Shown in pieces: positions 20,934-32,159 of a stretch of 64,000 nt of DNA (position 1 is the first letter of the stretch; every line of letters begins with the position of its first letter). Below the pieces are notes generated by a model. It was not told where the DNA came from. It saw only the letters and a list, made by a program, of their open reading frames with translations, and searched no databases. This DNA is from Hyaloperonospora brassicae. Its lineage: Eukaryota; Oomycota; Peronosporomycetes; Peronosporales; Peronosporaceae. The stretch covers positions 62,001 to 126,000 of the forward strand of contig CANTFL010000126.1 in assembly GCA_947650285.1 (NCBI GenBank), written 5' to 3'. A program made the translations under genes and the position numbers.

Positions 20934-21581
20934 TTAAACCGATATATCGTGTGAAGGATGAACCACTCTTCGATCTCGTTCCGTCAAATACTGTAGATCA
21001 CCTTCGCGATCTCGATCAGCAGAACTCTGAAACGATTCATCATGTGAGAGTATATCGACGACGGCATTCTCTTCTCCTGACGCAGATTTGATACTTTTTC
21101 CTCCCGTTTTAGCTTTAGAAATCCGATGAGTAATTACTGCCGCTTCCCTCGCCGTTTCCACCGGATCATCGTTTGATCGTGTCATTAACTCTATCGATTC
21201 AACATAGTTAGCAGGATTCGCTGGAGATTCAATCCATTCATTATCGGGCCACTTCCATTGTTCATCTGTAGTATTTTCATACGCTAAGGTTTGACACTCC
21301 TTATATCGGCCAGATCCATACAACACGTATCCTTGAGATCTTGGTGTTGTCTCGCCTTTCATCCACATACCGAGTGTAGTATGTGGTGGTATCACGATCT
21401 TCTGATCACCAATATTCGTCACCTGCAGATATAATAGCTTACCAGGACCGTATCTTACTGTTGGCACCCAATCCAGTCCTCGTGCGATCCACAACCTTGA
21501 GAACGCTTGACTAATACCGATCTTCAATTCCGTAGATTCTCCAACAGGGATCTCGATGGGTTGATCAGTAGCTTTTATCTT
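20934..21581 (-). pseudogene. Protease-linker relic of unit B-C
   Basis: The frame 21,527-20,934 carries LWIARGLDWVPTVRYGPGKL, QVTNIGDQKIVIPPHTTLGM and RYKECQTLAYENTTDE. These align with 32,669-32,160 of unit C-D (LWIARGPDWVPTVISGLGK, MINISDHEIILPTHTILGL, KYKKWQTLAYEATT). The region follows the aspartic protease in this family. The active-site part itself is missing here: the homology joins directly to gag near 21,580. Confidence 0.7.
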
Positions 21582-23341
21582 TTAAACCTTCGATTTATAC
21601 GGTGAGCGTTGTCCTGAGAAGCGAATTGGATTCTCATCCGGTTGTTTTCGTGAAAGGTAGTATTGTTGATCTACCAATTCTTCGTGTCCACAATACTCGA
21701 ACAAGAATTCTTCCACCAGCGCCTTCCAATCAAATTGTATCGATTCGTTCAGTTGAAGATACCAATATCGGGATGGAGCGGTGAGCAAATCACCAAACTC
21801 CAAACATTTTTCGTCATCGGGTATTTGTTCCCGAGCAAAAGCCGATCTGACCTTGCCGATCCAGCTCCGAGCCCAATCTTCGCCTCGACTTTTTCCTGAA
21901 AACTCTTCCAGATGTGAGAAGACGGAGGCCCTGTCAACCGCGTGTCCACAAAATTCAAACAAGAATTCTTCCACCAGCGCATTCCAATCAAATTGTATCG
22001 ATGCGTTTAGTTGAAGATACCAATATCGGGCTGGAGTGGTGAGCAAATCACTAAACACCAAACATTTTTCTCCATCAGGTATTTGTTCTCGAAGAAAAGC
22101 CGACATGACCTTGTAGATCCAGCTCCAAGCCCAACTTTCGTCTCGACCTTTTCCTGAAAAATCTTCCAGACATGAGATCACGGACGACCTTGGTTGTATG
22201 TCGATCTTGGCTTGCTCTTCAAAGGCTTCAATCCTGACCTTGCCGATCCTGTCCTTTAGAAACGATCCTCCCAATGGTTCCAGAGACATCCGACGAACGC
22301 TATTGGACCCATCTGACTCGATCTCGGAGTCAGATGAGGCGTAATAAGTCGATCCTGAGGGGTGTTCTTGAGGTGATCCCGAGGGTATGACGATTTCGTC
22401 TCTAGGAGCGGTGGTCTTGCCCACCAGAAGTATCATGACCTCCACGAACTCGCTTACTGCGTTCTTCAACTGTTCCAAGCTGCATCTCATCAATTCATCT
22501 TCATCGAAAGCATTAGGGCAGAAGCCCGTGTCATTCAACATCTGCAAAATCAAATCAATCGCGCCGAGTTTGCTAGTCACGAGCGGCGGGATAAAGATCG
22601 GCTTACCCAGAGGGCCGATCCACTTGGGCCGTAATATCTTGAACAATGGGTTGTCTTGAGCAGTGTCTTGAATTGGCTATAATAGCGCTGCCTTATCGCA
22701 CGATCCCACATCTGAGTTACCAACTCGATCTTCGACACCGCGATCTGGGCCATCTCACGATCATATTCTTCTTTGACTACGATCTTCGATCCGATTGGTT
22801 TTCCGATTAGATGATCTTCGCCATTCGATCCCAGCACTTTCTTCTTCTTTCGTGCCGATCCGGCGGGGTTCTTGGCCGTCTTCCTCGTGTTAGTGTCTGG
22901 TGACCTGCTGACGAGGGCATTCGATCCCGGCACTTTCTTCTTCTTTCGTGCCGATCCGGCCAACGTCTCCCTCGTATATATGTCAGGTGACCTCTCGACG
23001 AAGGAATAGGGTTTGGCTTTCGCCGTTTTGGTTTTCACCGTTGGATTTTCATCCAGCAGATCGCTCTTTGTAGAGCGATCTGCGGTGGCCCCCGAAAGGA
23101 CCCTAGGAGGGGGTTGAGGTTTATTTTCCAGATCGATCTCTCGATCTTCCTCTTTCATTTTCATTTCATCAGAGCCCCTCCCAAAACTCTGATGATCTGA
23201 GTATCTTGTGTTTCTGCGTGTTTGCGTCGATCCCTCTGTCGCTGACACTTCAATCCTAGGTTCTTGCTTGATCTTGACATCTTCGCCAGTGGACTCACGG
23301 TGAAATCCAGAGGCCTCAGAAGATCCGGGCACGCGCACAAT
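21582..23341 (-). pseudogene. gag: Gag relic of unit B-C with duplicated capsid-like domain
   Basis: The N-terminal part is 23,338-22,577 (RVPGSSEASGFHREST ..., Lys/Glu-rich, with a repeated ARKKKKVPGSN/ARKKKKVLGSN basic unit). It then changes frame into 22,646-21,582. The second frame has LRPKWIGPLGKPIF and a Ser/Asp-rich DSEIESDGSNSVRRMSL stretch. Two capsid-like copies follow (residues ~155-235 and ~241-321 of that frame, 86 residues apart: each has S-V-[IF]-S, W.-SWI-KV-SAF-REQIPD, EKCL-F-DLLT-P-RYWYLQLN). The start codon is lost: the ATG seen in unit C-D is ATT here. The zinc knuckles are deleted. Confidence 0.8.
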
Positions 23342-25075
23342 TGTGGTGAAGTCGATCTCAGAAAATTACTTTAGTGAATGTCGATCTTCCACTTGCCCAG
23401 ACTTGCCGACTCACGGAGGGGGTACTCCGATCCGTGCCTTGCTGTATACCCTTGTGCTCACCTTGTGTACCCGTCGGTTGGGCTGGCTTGAGCTCTTCGT
23501 AATGGCCTTGGGAGATGTCGATCTCGCTGAGGGTTTGGGGTTGAGCGTTCGCTTCCGGTGCGGAAATCTTCACACCACGAACGGGGTTCTGCGATCCTGA
23601 TCTTGAGTCGCGGCGATCTCTATTTGGAGATGTCGCGATCTTGATCTTGAATCACACCGATCTCGATTCGTCTTCGGGATCGGGGTCTTCGCTGTGCGGA
23701 AATCTTCACTCAGCAAATAGTAGTCTTGCGTCGATCTTGCGTTGGGATCGGTCCGATCTGGTAGTGGGATCGGCCGATCTTGCCGGAAGTGCGCAATGTG
23801 GGCGGATCGGTTGCTTGTTTCGCCAAAAGGAAACGTGCCGATATGTCCAGTAGATCGCTTCAGTCTTGCTCGGTCTTGTCTTGAACGCCTTGTCCAGATC
23901 TTCTGACCACTTGAGCCGCCTCGCGATCTTGTAACCAAAATCCTTTTCCTTTACCGTTGTTTGCTGCTACCCTAGCAGTTTAAGTTGATTTGAGTTACCT
24001 TAACCCCACCTTGGCCAAACAATCCAAGGTGAGTACACGAAACACGGCGCGTGCGACGTCTCTTGATCGACGGGAGGCCAAATATCCTGCCCGGAAGAGA
24101 AGTCTGCGACGTGCTTTATATGTAAAAACGGTAACTGTTTTTATTATCCAACCAAATTAATAGCCATCCTATCCTTAAGCCTATTCCAAAGTGTAGGTCA
24201 CTCTCCAAACCGATATCACCTTTAAGCTTGACCGCCCCCTTGAACACGTGTCGAAATCTCGTGACCTGTGCTCCAAAGATAGCGCCAATACTCCCGATAT
24301 CGTACCTAGACACCAAAAAGGGAGCAAATTCCAAATGCGGTACCTAATACCCAATTTTGGTACCGAAAAGTCCAAAATAGTATCTAAATGCCGAATGTGT
24401 CTAAATCCATTTTGCGACGTCAATTCAACCGGCTTCCACTGGCTCTTTCGGTCTGAACTTTTGGGACATCACTCATGGGTCTGCAACAAGCATGTAAATC
24501 ACAATCCAATAGCTCCATCATCGATATGTCCATAATCAGCAGGGAACATGGCCGATCTGATGCCCAATTCGAGATCGTTGAGGATCGACACAGTGCGATC
24601 CGGCCCTATATGTTCTTCCGTTCGTTGTGCATACTCCGATACTATACTCAACGGTTTATCCGCACAATGGGACCATCCACAATTCTCACAACGGTCCCAC
24701 GGACCCCCACAAACAACCCCACTTCCAGATCGGTCCATAATTAACCTAAATCAGTACTCCCTTTGGGAGACCCGTAGAGAGTGTCACCGGTCTGCAGGAT
24801 GTTACACCTTCGTCACAGAGTCACATCACATCGCCTGATCTCAGATCCTTGTCCCAGATCGCTCCATGGAAATCGTCCTAACTGTCGTCTTGTCCCAGAT
24901 CACCCCGTCTCAGATCGTTCCATACCCATCAGTCTGACGACAGTTGGATCGGATCGCCGATCCTGTTTCCTTATTGGATCGCCAAGTCCCATGGCCTCTT
25001 TTTCCACCAGTAAGTGGCGTCCCAAATGTGTAGCCACCGATCCTCGTACAAAATTTGATGAGTGACTTCACCACA
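23342..25075 (-). repeat. LTR C of the long-LTR gypsy family (1,734 bp)
   Basis: Ends TGTGGTGAAGTC ... GACTTCACCACA. It serves as 3' LTR for unit C-D (PPT GGGGGCGG inside at 25,076-25,087, minus strand) and as 5' LTR for unit B-C (gag begins next to it at 23,341). The LTR ORF is present but broken: 23,938-23,570 and 23,573-23,358 in different frames, showing one indel relative to copies A and D. Confidence 0.92.
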
Positions 25076-25087
25076 ACCGCCCCCTGT
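25076..25087 (-). other. Polypurine tract of unit C-D
   Basis: Minus strand ACAGGGGGCGGT immediately precedes LTR C. The same tract stands beside LTR B (17,841-17,852), and a worn form stands beside LTR A. Confidence 0.75.
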
Positions 25088-25163
25088 ACTGAAGTCATTT
25101 GTACAGCAATTGACCTCAGTGCAGTCACTCATTAACTTCGCTCCAACCACTCAAGTCCGTCTT

Positions 25164-27600
25164 ATGGCCTCTCCAGCGCATCTCCCCACCTCGCCGATCT
25201 CGTCAGAAGGCTCCACCGTGTTTCTGTCTCCGGATCTCGACCCGTCGTCTGGGTCGCCGGATCGCGGGAGGTATGCTCCAATCGTCCCAGATCAACATGC
25301 GTCTCCAAGCCATCTAGGTCCAGCCGGATCTCCACCGATCGCCCCGAGATCGCCAGATCGACAGCCGACCAGACCTTCGTCCCCAGCCCGCAACTTGCCG
25401 TCTGGGTCGCCGGACCGCGGGATGTATGCTCCAATTGTTCCAGATCGACACGAGTCTCCAGGTGATTCCAGTTCGGTCGGGTCGCCCTCGATCGTCACGG
25501 GATCGCCTGATCGTCTTTCTGAGCTGTTCTCATTTCCTTCACCTCCGGCGACCCTGGGTGCGTTCAGCTCCGACATTCTGGCCCCTAGTGAGTCTCGTAC
25601 AGGGTCTGCTCTAATTTCGGGCGTCACCGGCTTCGTTCCGCGAGTTTCTGCCGACGACGGTCGTCTTACGTTGGCTACGATCACTGATTTATGGGTTTGA
25701 GAGGCTACCTTCTGCAGCCAAGCCGATACAATTAATGCGCTTCAGCAGTCATACCGAGATGCGGTCGCCCGAAGCGACCGCTTGCAAGACGAGATTAATT
25801 CTCTGTACAGATCGGCTGCCCCTTTCGTCTCTTTTGTCCAGCGTCGATATGATTTGATGCAGGGCCGCTACGTCGACGCAGTACATTATTTGAGCGATTG
25901 TAAACGAGCTCTGCGGACACATCGAGATCAATCGGCGCAGATTCTTCGGTTACGCGCTTTGTTACGTGCCAACGATGAGGATCAAGGCGGCTTGGAACGA
26001 CAGGTGAACGCTTTGAGGGCTCAAATTCATTTCGCTCCAAGCCGAACTTAATTCTCTCCGACAGCAGCGTGACCAGCTGACCACCGACAGGTCTTTCCTT
26101 CACATAGATGTTTTGCACTTGAAGGAGGAATTGGATCGGTCTCAGGCGGAGATCGCAGAGGGACTGGCTTCAATTAGCGATCTCGTGCAACAAGTGGATG
26201 GCTTGACTCCTCTGGAGGGTCAGTTGGTACTTTCGCAGATGGATAACGCCAACCTCCGTCGTCAGCTTGCGGAACACCTCACGGTGCACGACCAGCTACA
26301 GGTGGCGGAGGACGATCGGGATCGGGCCATAGCAGAACACCGTGCTCTCCTCGACACCCTGAACAGTGCTATACTCGGGTCCCGGTCGTCTGCACTGACC
26401 GTTCGACCGACGCCCAAGAGTGCTACTCCGGCCGGATAGCCACCTGTTTCCGCTACCCAGAGATCGAGATCGCTTGCCCGTAGGTCCAGATCGAGATCGT
26501 CTGGCCCGCCTACCAAGCGTCAGCGGGTTTGACCACGGTCACGATTCAGAGATTCTTCTACCACCCGTGTGGCCTCCCGGCTATTGTCGTTGAATCCTTC
26601 AATATCTTCCAAGAAACTCCCCAGATCGGCCCCACCCGAGCATTCACCCATCTTTTCTTCTTCGCCGCCTTCGTCAACGTCTTATAGGACTGGATCGGGA
26701 AGTGGGGAGCCAACCGAGTCGTACTCTAGCTTGGGAGATTTGACCCGTTCCGTGTTGTCCCGCTCGAGATCGACCGCTCGTCGTCAACCTAGATCGGATG
26801 CCCGATCTTCGACTTTAGACTCCTCTCCGGCTGCCCAGGTCGCTTCCGCTTCTTCCGCAGCTACCGCATCAGCTCAAGCACTGTCGTGGTCGCTCTTTCC
26901 AGACGCTCCGGAGCCCCGTTATCTTTCGTACCCATCCTCTCCGGTCGCGACTGCACCCGTAATTTAATTCAAGATGATGGAGACGTAGAAGTTGTGGAGG
27001 TGTCGCCGACAGGAAAGAACTCCTTCGACGGGGACTTGGGCCTCTGGGCTGATTTCGCGGCAGCACATCCAGGCTCTTTACGCTACGGCCCCCTGGGACA
27101 ATATCGTGGCCCCCGAGAACCCGATATCGTTGACCATGACTGGATGGTGTCGAGACATGAGTCATCGTTACCTGGAGCTTGAGTCTACTCATCGGCAAGC
27201 TCTATGGGAATCTACTCATACTTTGACGATCTCTCCGTCCTACCGACGATCCGAACGGTTTATGCAAACGTTCTGGCGTCAACAAAAGCTGCGCCGATCT
27301 CGATTTGGAGCACGTTGGAAGAACTTCTTGATGAAGATACTCAACGGCATGATCTCTGGCCACTGTGATCTCGACATCTTGCTGGATCCCTTCTTCCTCC
27401 ACTGTCCGCGCCCACATGAAGAACGATTTTGGTGTCCAGGGTTAGGAAACTCTAAGGACCCAGCTGACTTGCTAGAGGCGTTGGACATGGCCGACCAAGA
27501 GGATCCTTGGCGCAACCAGTTCCGCAACGCCTATTGGGATCACCCCAGATCGCAGATTCCCCGTCTACAAAACAAGTTCAAGCCTGCTCCATCGTCTTAG
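25164..27600 (+). pseudogene. Antisense coiled-coil gene of unit C-D (most complete length, ~811 codons)
   Basis: ATG at 25,164 lies 88 bp inside LTR C, opposite in strand to pol. Breaks: stop at 25,698-25,700 (TGA where copy B has CGA), a +1 frameshift near 26,030, a stop at 26,437-26,439 (TAG for TCG), and a frame disturbance around 26,967-27,050. Layout: Ser/Pro-rich N-terminus with SPDRG(R/M)YAPIVPD repeats (~residues 40-150); LTLATITDLW block; ~220 residues of coiled coil; Ser/Arg-rich linker; acidic DDGDVEVVEVSP patch; C-terminal domain with RYLELESTHRQALWESTHTL, RSERFMQTFWRQQKLRRSRF, GHCDLDILLDPFFLHCP and EDPWRNQFRNAYWDHP. The C-terminal domain is Trp/Arg-rich and well conserved with copy A. 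No known fold is named. It could be a nucleic-acid-binding or regulatory protein of the element; that is inference only. Confidence 0.65.
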
Positions 27601-27860
27601 TTCAAGATCGGTGCCCAGTCCCGATCGTCTCTCATAATCGTGCAATTCATTCGATCATCGTCTCTTTTCTTAGGTACTTTATTCTTTGCAACTTCCACGA
27701 CCTCGATCCTTCTCATTCCACATCATTCAGTAAGGTAATTCACGTGACTGTCTCCATAATCATACACAAAATACCATCCATCAGCCTGTGCTACCTCACA
27801 GCACATCTTGCAACCTCATCCGCCAGCATGTGCTACCGCCTAGCACACTTGTTCGAACTG
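27601..27860. terminator. Gap between convergent antisense gene and pol, with hairpins
   Basis: No gene here. It holds imperfect repeats around 27,776-27,850 with a perfect 7-bp hairpin TGTGCTA/TAGCACA (27,829-27,847, loop CCGCC). It corresponds to the 42-bp repeats of unit A-B. As the shared 3' end of two convergent genes it may act in transcript ending on both strands; this is inference. Confidence 0.4.
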
Positions 27861-29380
27861 TTAAGGTTCGTCCGACTTGCCTTCGTGAGACTGCATCGCT
27901 TCGAAACGGTTTCGACTCACTCGGTTCCGCTTAAAATCTTGCAAGATCGCCCCACAACTCAGATCGGCCTCATCCACCCAACTTAGATCGCGATGTGCCT
28001 TCCACTTTACCAGAAACTGTCGGTGTACTCGCCCATAACGGGTTTTCCTACCAGATCGCACGTCCAATATTTCTTTTACTTTCTACTCTCCTTCTTCAAG
28101 CTCACTCTCCCAACTATCCTCTGGCAGCAGAGCCTCATCGAAATCCAAGCGCTCTGCTTCGTCTATCGTAAGCTAATCCTTCGGCCGTTCAGGGAACGTT
28201 TATACCTCTTTAGCTTCGATAAATGTACAATCGGAAATAACCGATACGGAGTTCCAGCGATCACCAATTTCACAGCGTGATCTCCACAAATGTCCGCAAC
28301 TCGGAATGGACCCTGCCACATATGCGCTAGCTTCTTCGCATATCCCTCTCTGACTCGATCCAGATATAGCCAAACTTGCGTTCCCACTTTGATCTCGTGT
28401 TGCTCCAAATCTTCATTATGTCGATCTTCCCTCTCTTGGATCGCAGCTCGTAGTTGATCGTTCACTGCGGATCGAGCTCGCTGATATTGTCTTTGAATAC
28501 TATATCTTCACCGCTTCGGATCGCGATCTCTTGTTCTCGTGTTCCCCACATATAACGTAGCTTCCAACGTCTATCGCGGATCCCACCCATGAATCAGATA
28601 GAATGAGGTGTCCCCTCGAATCCGATCTTGTGCGGTGTTAATTGCAAATGTGAGTCGCTCAGCATACTCATCCCAGTCTCGTTGGTCAACTTCAGCCACG
28701 TACATCTTGAGCGAATGCGTCAAGGTTTGCACCATTCGTTCGGCTCTTCCATTTGCTTGTGGCCTGTAGGGCATAGTAGCACGCTGTTTCTGTCCTACGA
28801 TTCGACTGAAGGCTCGTAAAAAATCGGACATAAATCCCGGTTCTCGATCGTGTCTGATAGCCTCGCTAGCTCCGAAGCGCCGAAACACACATTCTTCGTA
28901 ATTCTCCGCTATTGTTTGTGCTGTTCGTGATGAGCTGGCCTTTGCAATCACATATCCCGAGAAGAGATCCACCCAAATAAGCAGTTCGGTACTCCCCTTA
29001 ATAGACTTGGGCAACGACGGTATATGAACCATTGCAATGATCTGGAATGGATAGGTTGCGTGCAAGTTGCCCGGGGATCTCCCATGAATCGTCGGGCTTC
29101 CTTTTTCGGTCTCACGGTCCGTACATTCGCCCACATATCGTTGCACACTCCGATATAGTCCTCTCCAATGGAATCGCGACATGATCCTCTGATTAGTTCT
29201 ACCGATACCCTGATGGCCTCCTTCTAGACTCGTATGATAGTGATGCAAAAAATCCTGTTGCAACGTCTCAGGGATCACCAACCGCATCAAACCATCGCGA
29301 TCTTCTGACTCTTTTTTCGCCATGGGGCAGACATAGCAGATCGTTATCATCGATCTCGTACTCTGGCGCCAGTTTTGCAC
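27861..29380 (-). pseudogene. Integrase and chromodomain of unit C-D
   Basis: Frame 29,380-28,571: integrase core with VDLFSGYVIAKASSSRTAQT, RFGASEAIRHDREPGFMSDF (second catalytic Asp), YRPQANGRAERMVQT (catalytic Glu) and FAINTAQDRIRGDTSFYLIH. The position expected to hold the first catalytic Asp reads AMVHIPSLP, with Val, so it is probably inactive. The zinc-binding part upstream is in another frame. The tail 28,465-28,163 has the GPF-type module (WQGPFRVADI, HLSKLKRY). The chromodomain is 28,067-27,861: HRQFLVKWKAHRDLSWVDEA, DLSCGAILQDF. At least two frame changes occur along the region. Confidence 0.88.
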
Positions 29381-29729
29381 ACATCTTCACCTCTCCCGCG
29401 TCCAAGGTTGATACATCGCCACTTAGATCCTTTTTGAAATTGACAATCAAACACTCTTCATCTTGAGCTTGGACAATTCGTTGTACCCTAATCCTCTGTA
29501 CTATCTCCTCCTGTACCACTTCAGGTTCATGACGTATCCTCCCGGCTGATCTCGTAATCGCAGCTATCTGCACCAGCTGATCATCTTGCTTGGGCTTCAA
29601 CAATTCATCGATCCGGTTCAGAGTCATCTGATCTTGCCGATCTTCTTCAGCTACAACAATTCTTCCCTTTTCGTTCTGCAATGCTGTGCTGGCTAGTCGA
29701 CCTGCGCTCTGGTTCCACTCTCGCTTCAT
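29268..29729 (-). pseudogene. Linker between second RNase H and integrase
   Basis: The frame (153 codons) continues from the RNase H tail (MKREWNQSAGRLASTALQNE) through a charged, Gln/Asp-rich stretch (EEDRQDQMTLNRIDELLKPK, IQRIRVQRIVQAQDEE) to a CLPHGEKRV-type block that precedes the integrase zinc region. No catalytic motif of its own. It overlaps the start of the integrase frame by ~110 nt, which marks a frameshift. Confidence 0.6.
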
Positions 29730-30232
29730 ATACAGAAACTCGTGACTAGGCTATGATCGCAGCTTCACCAACACTTTTTGCCTCAGGAGTTGAAGGCCCG
29801 GTGCCTTGCAGTCGATCTCGCCGCGCATCTGTCGAATGACCAAATTGGAATCTCCACACAGAATTACTGGCCCCCTGTCCAGATCGGCGAGTAGCACAAA
29901 GCACAGTAGCAAGCCATTATACTCCGCTTCATTCACAGTCAGATTGTGAGCATATTTCGATTCTGCTGCCACGATCGTCCACTCGGGTAACGTCCATATC
30001 ACCGCACTGTACGACCCTCCTTTTTTTTTATCCTCGCCGATCCATCGAAGCTGGCCACCAGCAACTCCTCATCTGCTTCCACCGTTGGTGGTGGTGTTGA
30101 TATCTTGAGTCGGCAGTCTTTACGTGGGGAGATCGCGATCAGCATCTCTTCTATTTCGTCTCTTGGGGTGATACTCGCTGCCAACATGCCCAGGATTTCT
30201 TCCTCTCCTCGCTCACATTTCTTCACCTCCAT
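29730..30232 (-). pseudogene. Second RNase H (archaeal/cellular-type) of unit C-D
   Basis: Blocks on the minus strand: LLVASFDGSARIKKKEG (first Asp), WTIVAAESKYAHNLTVNEAE (Glu in NEAEYNGLLLC), VILCGDSNLVIRQMRGE (Asp in GDSN), and, past 29,751, MKREWNQSAGRLAS, where the usual final Asp of 'NQSADRLA' reads Gly. These are the four catalytic positions of RNase HI of the aRNH type, distinct from the RT-attached RNase H at 30,466-30,236. Dual RNase H is known from some plant (Tat/Ogre) and oomycete Ty3/gypsy elements. It is broken by frame changes near 30,000 and 29,740. Confidence 0.8.
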
Positions 30233-30235
30233 AGT

Positions 30236-31850
30236 CTAGTTTGACAACAAAGCAGACCACCGTCCTAATCTCCCGTTGAGTCCCCAAGATTGCATCCCCC
30301 ACGCTAACGTAGAATGTAGGGTCAGCACAGTGATCTCCCGCGAGGCAAGCGTAGTATAGCATACATCCAAGACACGAAGTAGCGCCAGCACTTCTTTTTC
30401 CACCGTTCCGTAATTAAGCTCATTGGGCTTCAACGTGCGGCTTGTAAACGTCACCGGATGGTACACGCCATCGTACTCCTGTATCAGGGCCGCTGAAACA
30501 GCTCACTTGCTAGCATAAACTACGATCACGGGAAGACGGTCTGGGTCGAAATGTTTGAGCATGAAAGCTGTAGCTATCTTAGCCTTCATCATAGTGAAAG
30601 AAACCCTGGCTTCCTTCCATCGACCCTCGGTCGACCATTCGTCACCTGCTGCGAGCTGAGATCGGCCGATCTCGAAGAAATCCGATTCTTTTAACTCATA
30701 CAAAAACGCGGGATACACCGCGAAATCCTCAATGAAGCGACGGTAGTATTTCAAGCTCCCGAGAAAAGATTGCATAGCTCGTAGCGTGCTAGGGAACAAG
30801 ATGTTGACCAACGACTCCAAGTTCTTGGGCTGAGCCTCCAGACCATCCGCAGACACTCGATGTCCCAAATAATCGACTTTACGGCACCCCCAAAAACTCT
30901 CTGTGAGACTGATCGACAGATTTCACTTATCACATGCTTCCAGCAATTGCTCTACTTTTGCGTACAGAGATTCCCATGAGGTGGCTGGTATGAGTATGTC
31001 GTCAATGTAAGATCGACGTCCCAGCATAGAAGACCGTCGATCTGTTTCAGGTTCGCCGTCCTTGAACGCGTCGATCTGGCCATCAGAGATGGATCTCTGG
31101 CCGATCTCGAGGTATCCATACAGCGCATTGTCGACCAGACGTTGTTAGATCTGGGGCGCGTTCTTAAGCCCAAAGGGCATTCGAAACCACTCAAAAAGAC
31201 CAAACGGCGTGACAAACGCTGAGATCAGTTTTGCCCGTTCGGTCATTTCCACGACCCAGAATCCGCTGGCCATGTCTAACGAACAGTACCATAGGGCTTT
31301 ATCCAGGTATTCCAGCAGATCTCCGATCAACGGCATGGGATAAACCATCAGGCGCGTCAGATGATTCACTCTTCGATAATCTATGCAAAGTCGAATGTCC
31401 ACTCTGTTCTTCTTGATTATCACCACTATCGGAGACGCCCAAGGTGAAGTGGATTGGCTGAACGATCTTGGCCGCTAACAGCCCTTTGATGAGATCTGAC
31501 AGTTTCTCCCGATATTTAGGTGCGACCAGACGTACTCTTTGCGCTATCGATGCTGCCCCACCGACATCAATATCACAGATCGCGCCTCCTGCTGCTGGTG
31601 GTAGAGCATTACCTTTACCCATGAGGAGGTGACGGCTCTTCCAGATCAGCAATCTTAGCCGCTGTTGATCTGTGGTGAGAGGCACATTTGGATCTCCGAT
31701 CTGAATGTCTTTGATCGTAACTTCTTCTGTAGTCGCCGACATTTCTGGTAGTACTGCCATGTGCTGCTCGATATCTTCAGCAAACAAATCTCCGCTCTCG
31801 TGATAGTAAACTGGTGTTCCCGCAAACTCGGCATCTTCAGTCTTAAACAT
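30236..31850 (-). pseudogene. pol: Reverse transcriptase and RNase H of unit C-D
   Basis: Fragments in order: 31,850-31,299 (YYHESGDLFAEDIEQHMAVL ... LRLLIWKSRHLLMGKGNALP); 31,426 on (IRLCIDYRRVNHLTRLMVYP, YCSLDMASGFWVVEM, FEWFRMPFGLKNAPQI); near 31,005 the active-site box RRSYIDDILIPATSW; 30,868-30,503 (GHRVSADGLEAQPKNLESL, SFLGSLKYYRRFI); 30,466-30,236 (HPVTFTSRTLKPNELNY, GTVEKEVLALLRVL). These are RT motifs through the thumb/connection and the RT-attached RNase H. The frame breaks at ~31,400, ~31,150, ~30,900 and ~30,490. The order and motifs are normal for Ty3/gypsy. Confidence 0.9.
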
Positions 31851-32159
31851 TGCTTCTTCCTTAGGCTCTTTCGTCTATCCCGTCTGGTCCAAATTCAGCA
31901 GTTTATCAGTTGGTTCGGCCTTCGATAGAGACGATCTGTCACGTAGCCAGTCTGGATCGGTATCGCGATCTCCCTTCGTTTCATGTTGGGCTCCGATTTC
32001 TTGATCGCCATCCACCCGCAATAGTTCGGCTCCGTTGACGATTACTTCCCTCGCAACCCCAATATCTGTATTTTGTGATTCGTCATCGCCAGCTTGCTGC
32101 GTTATCATGGAGATCGCTAGAGGACTCTCGTTTAACGCGTCGGACTGACGTATCATGAT

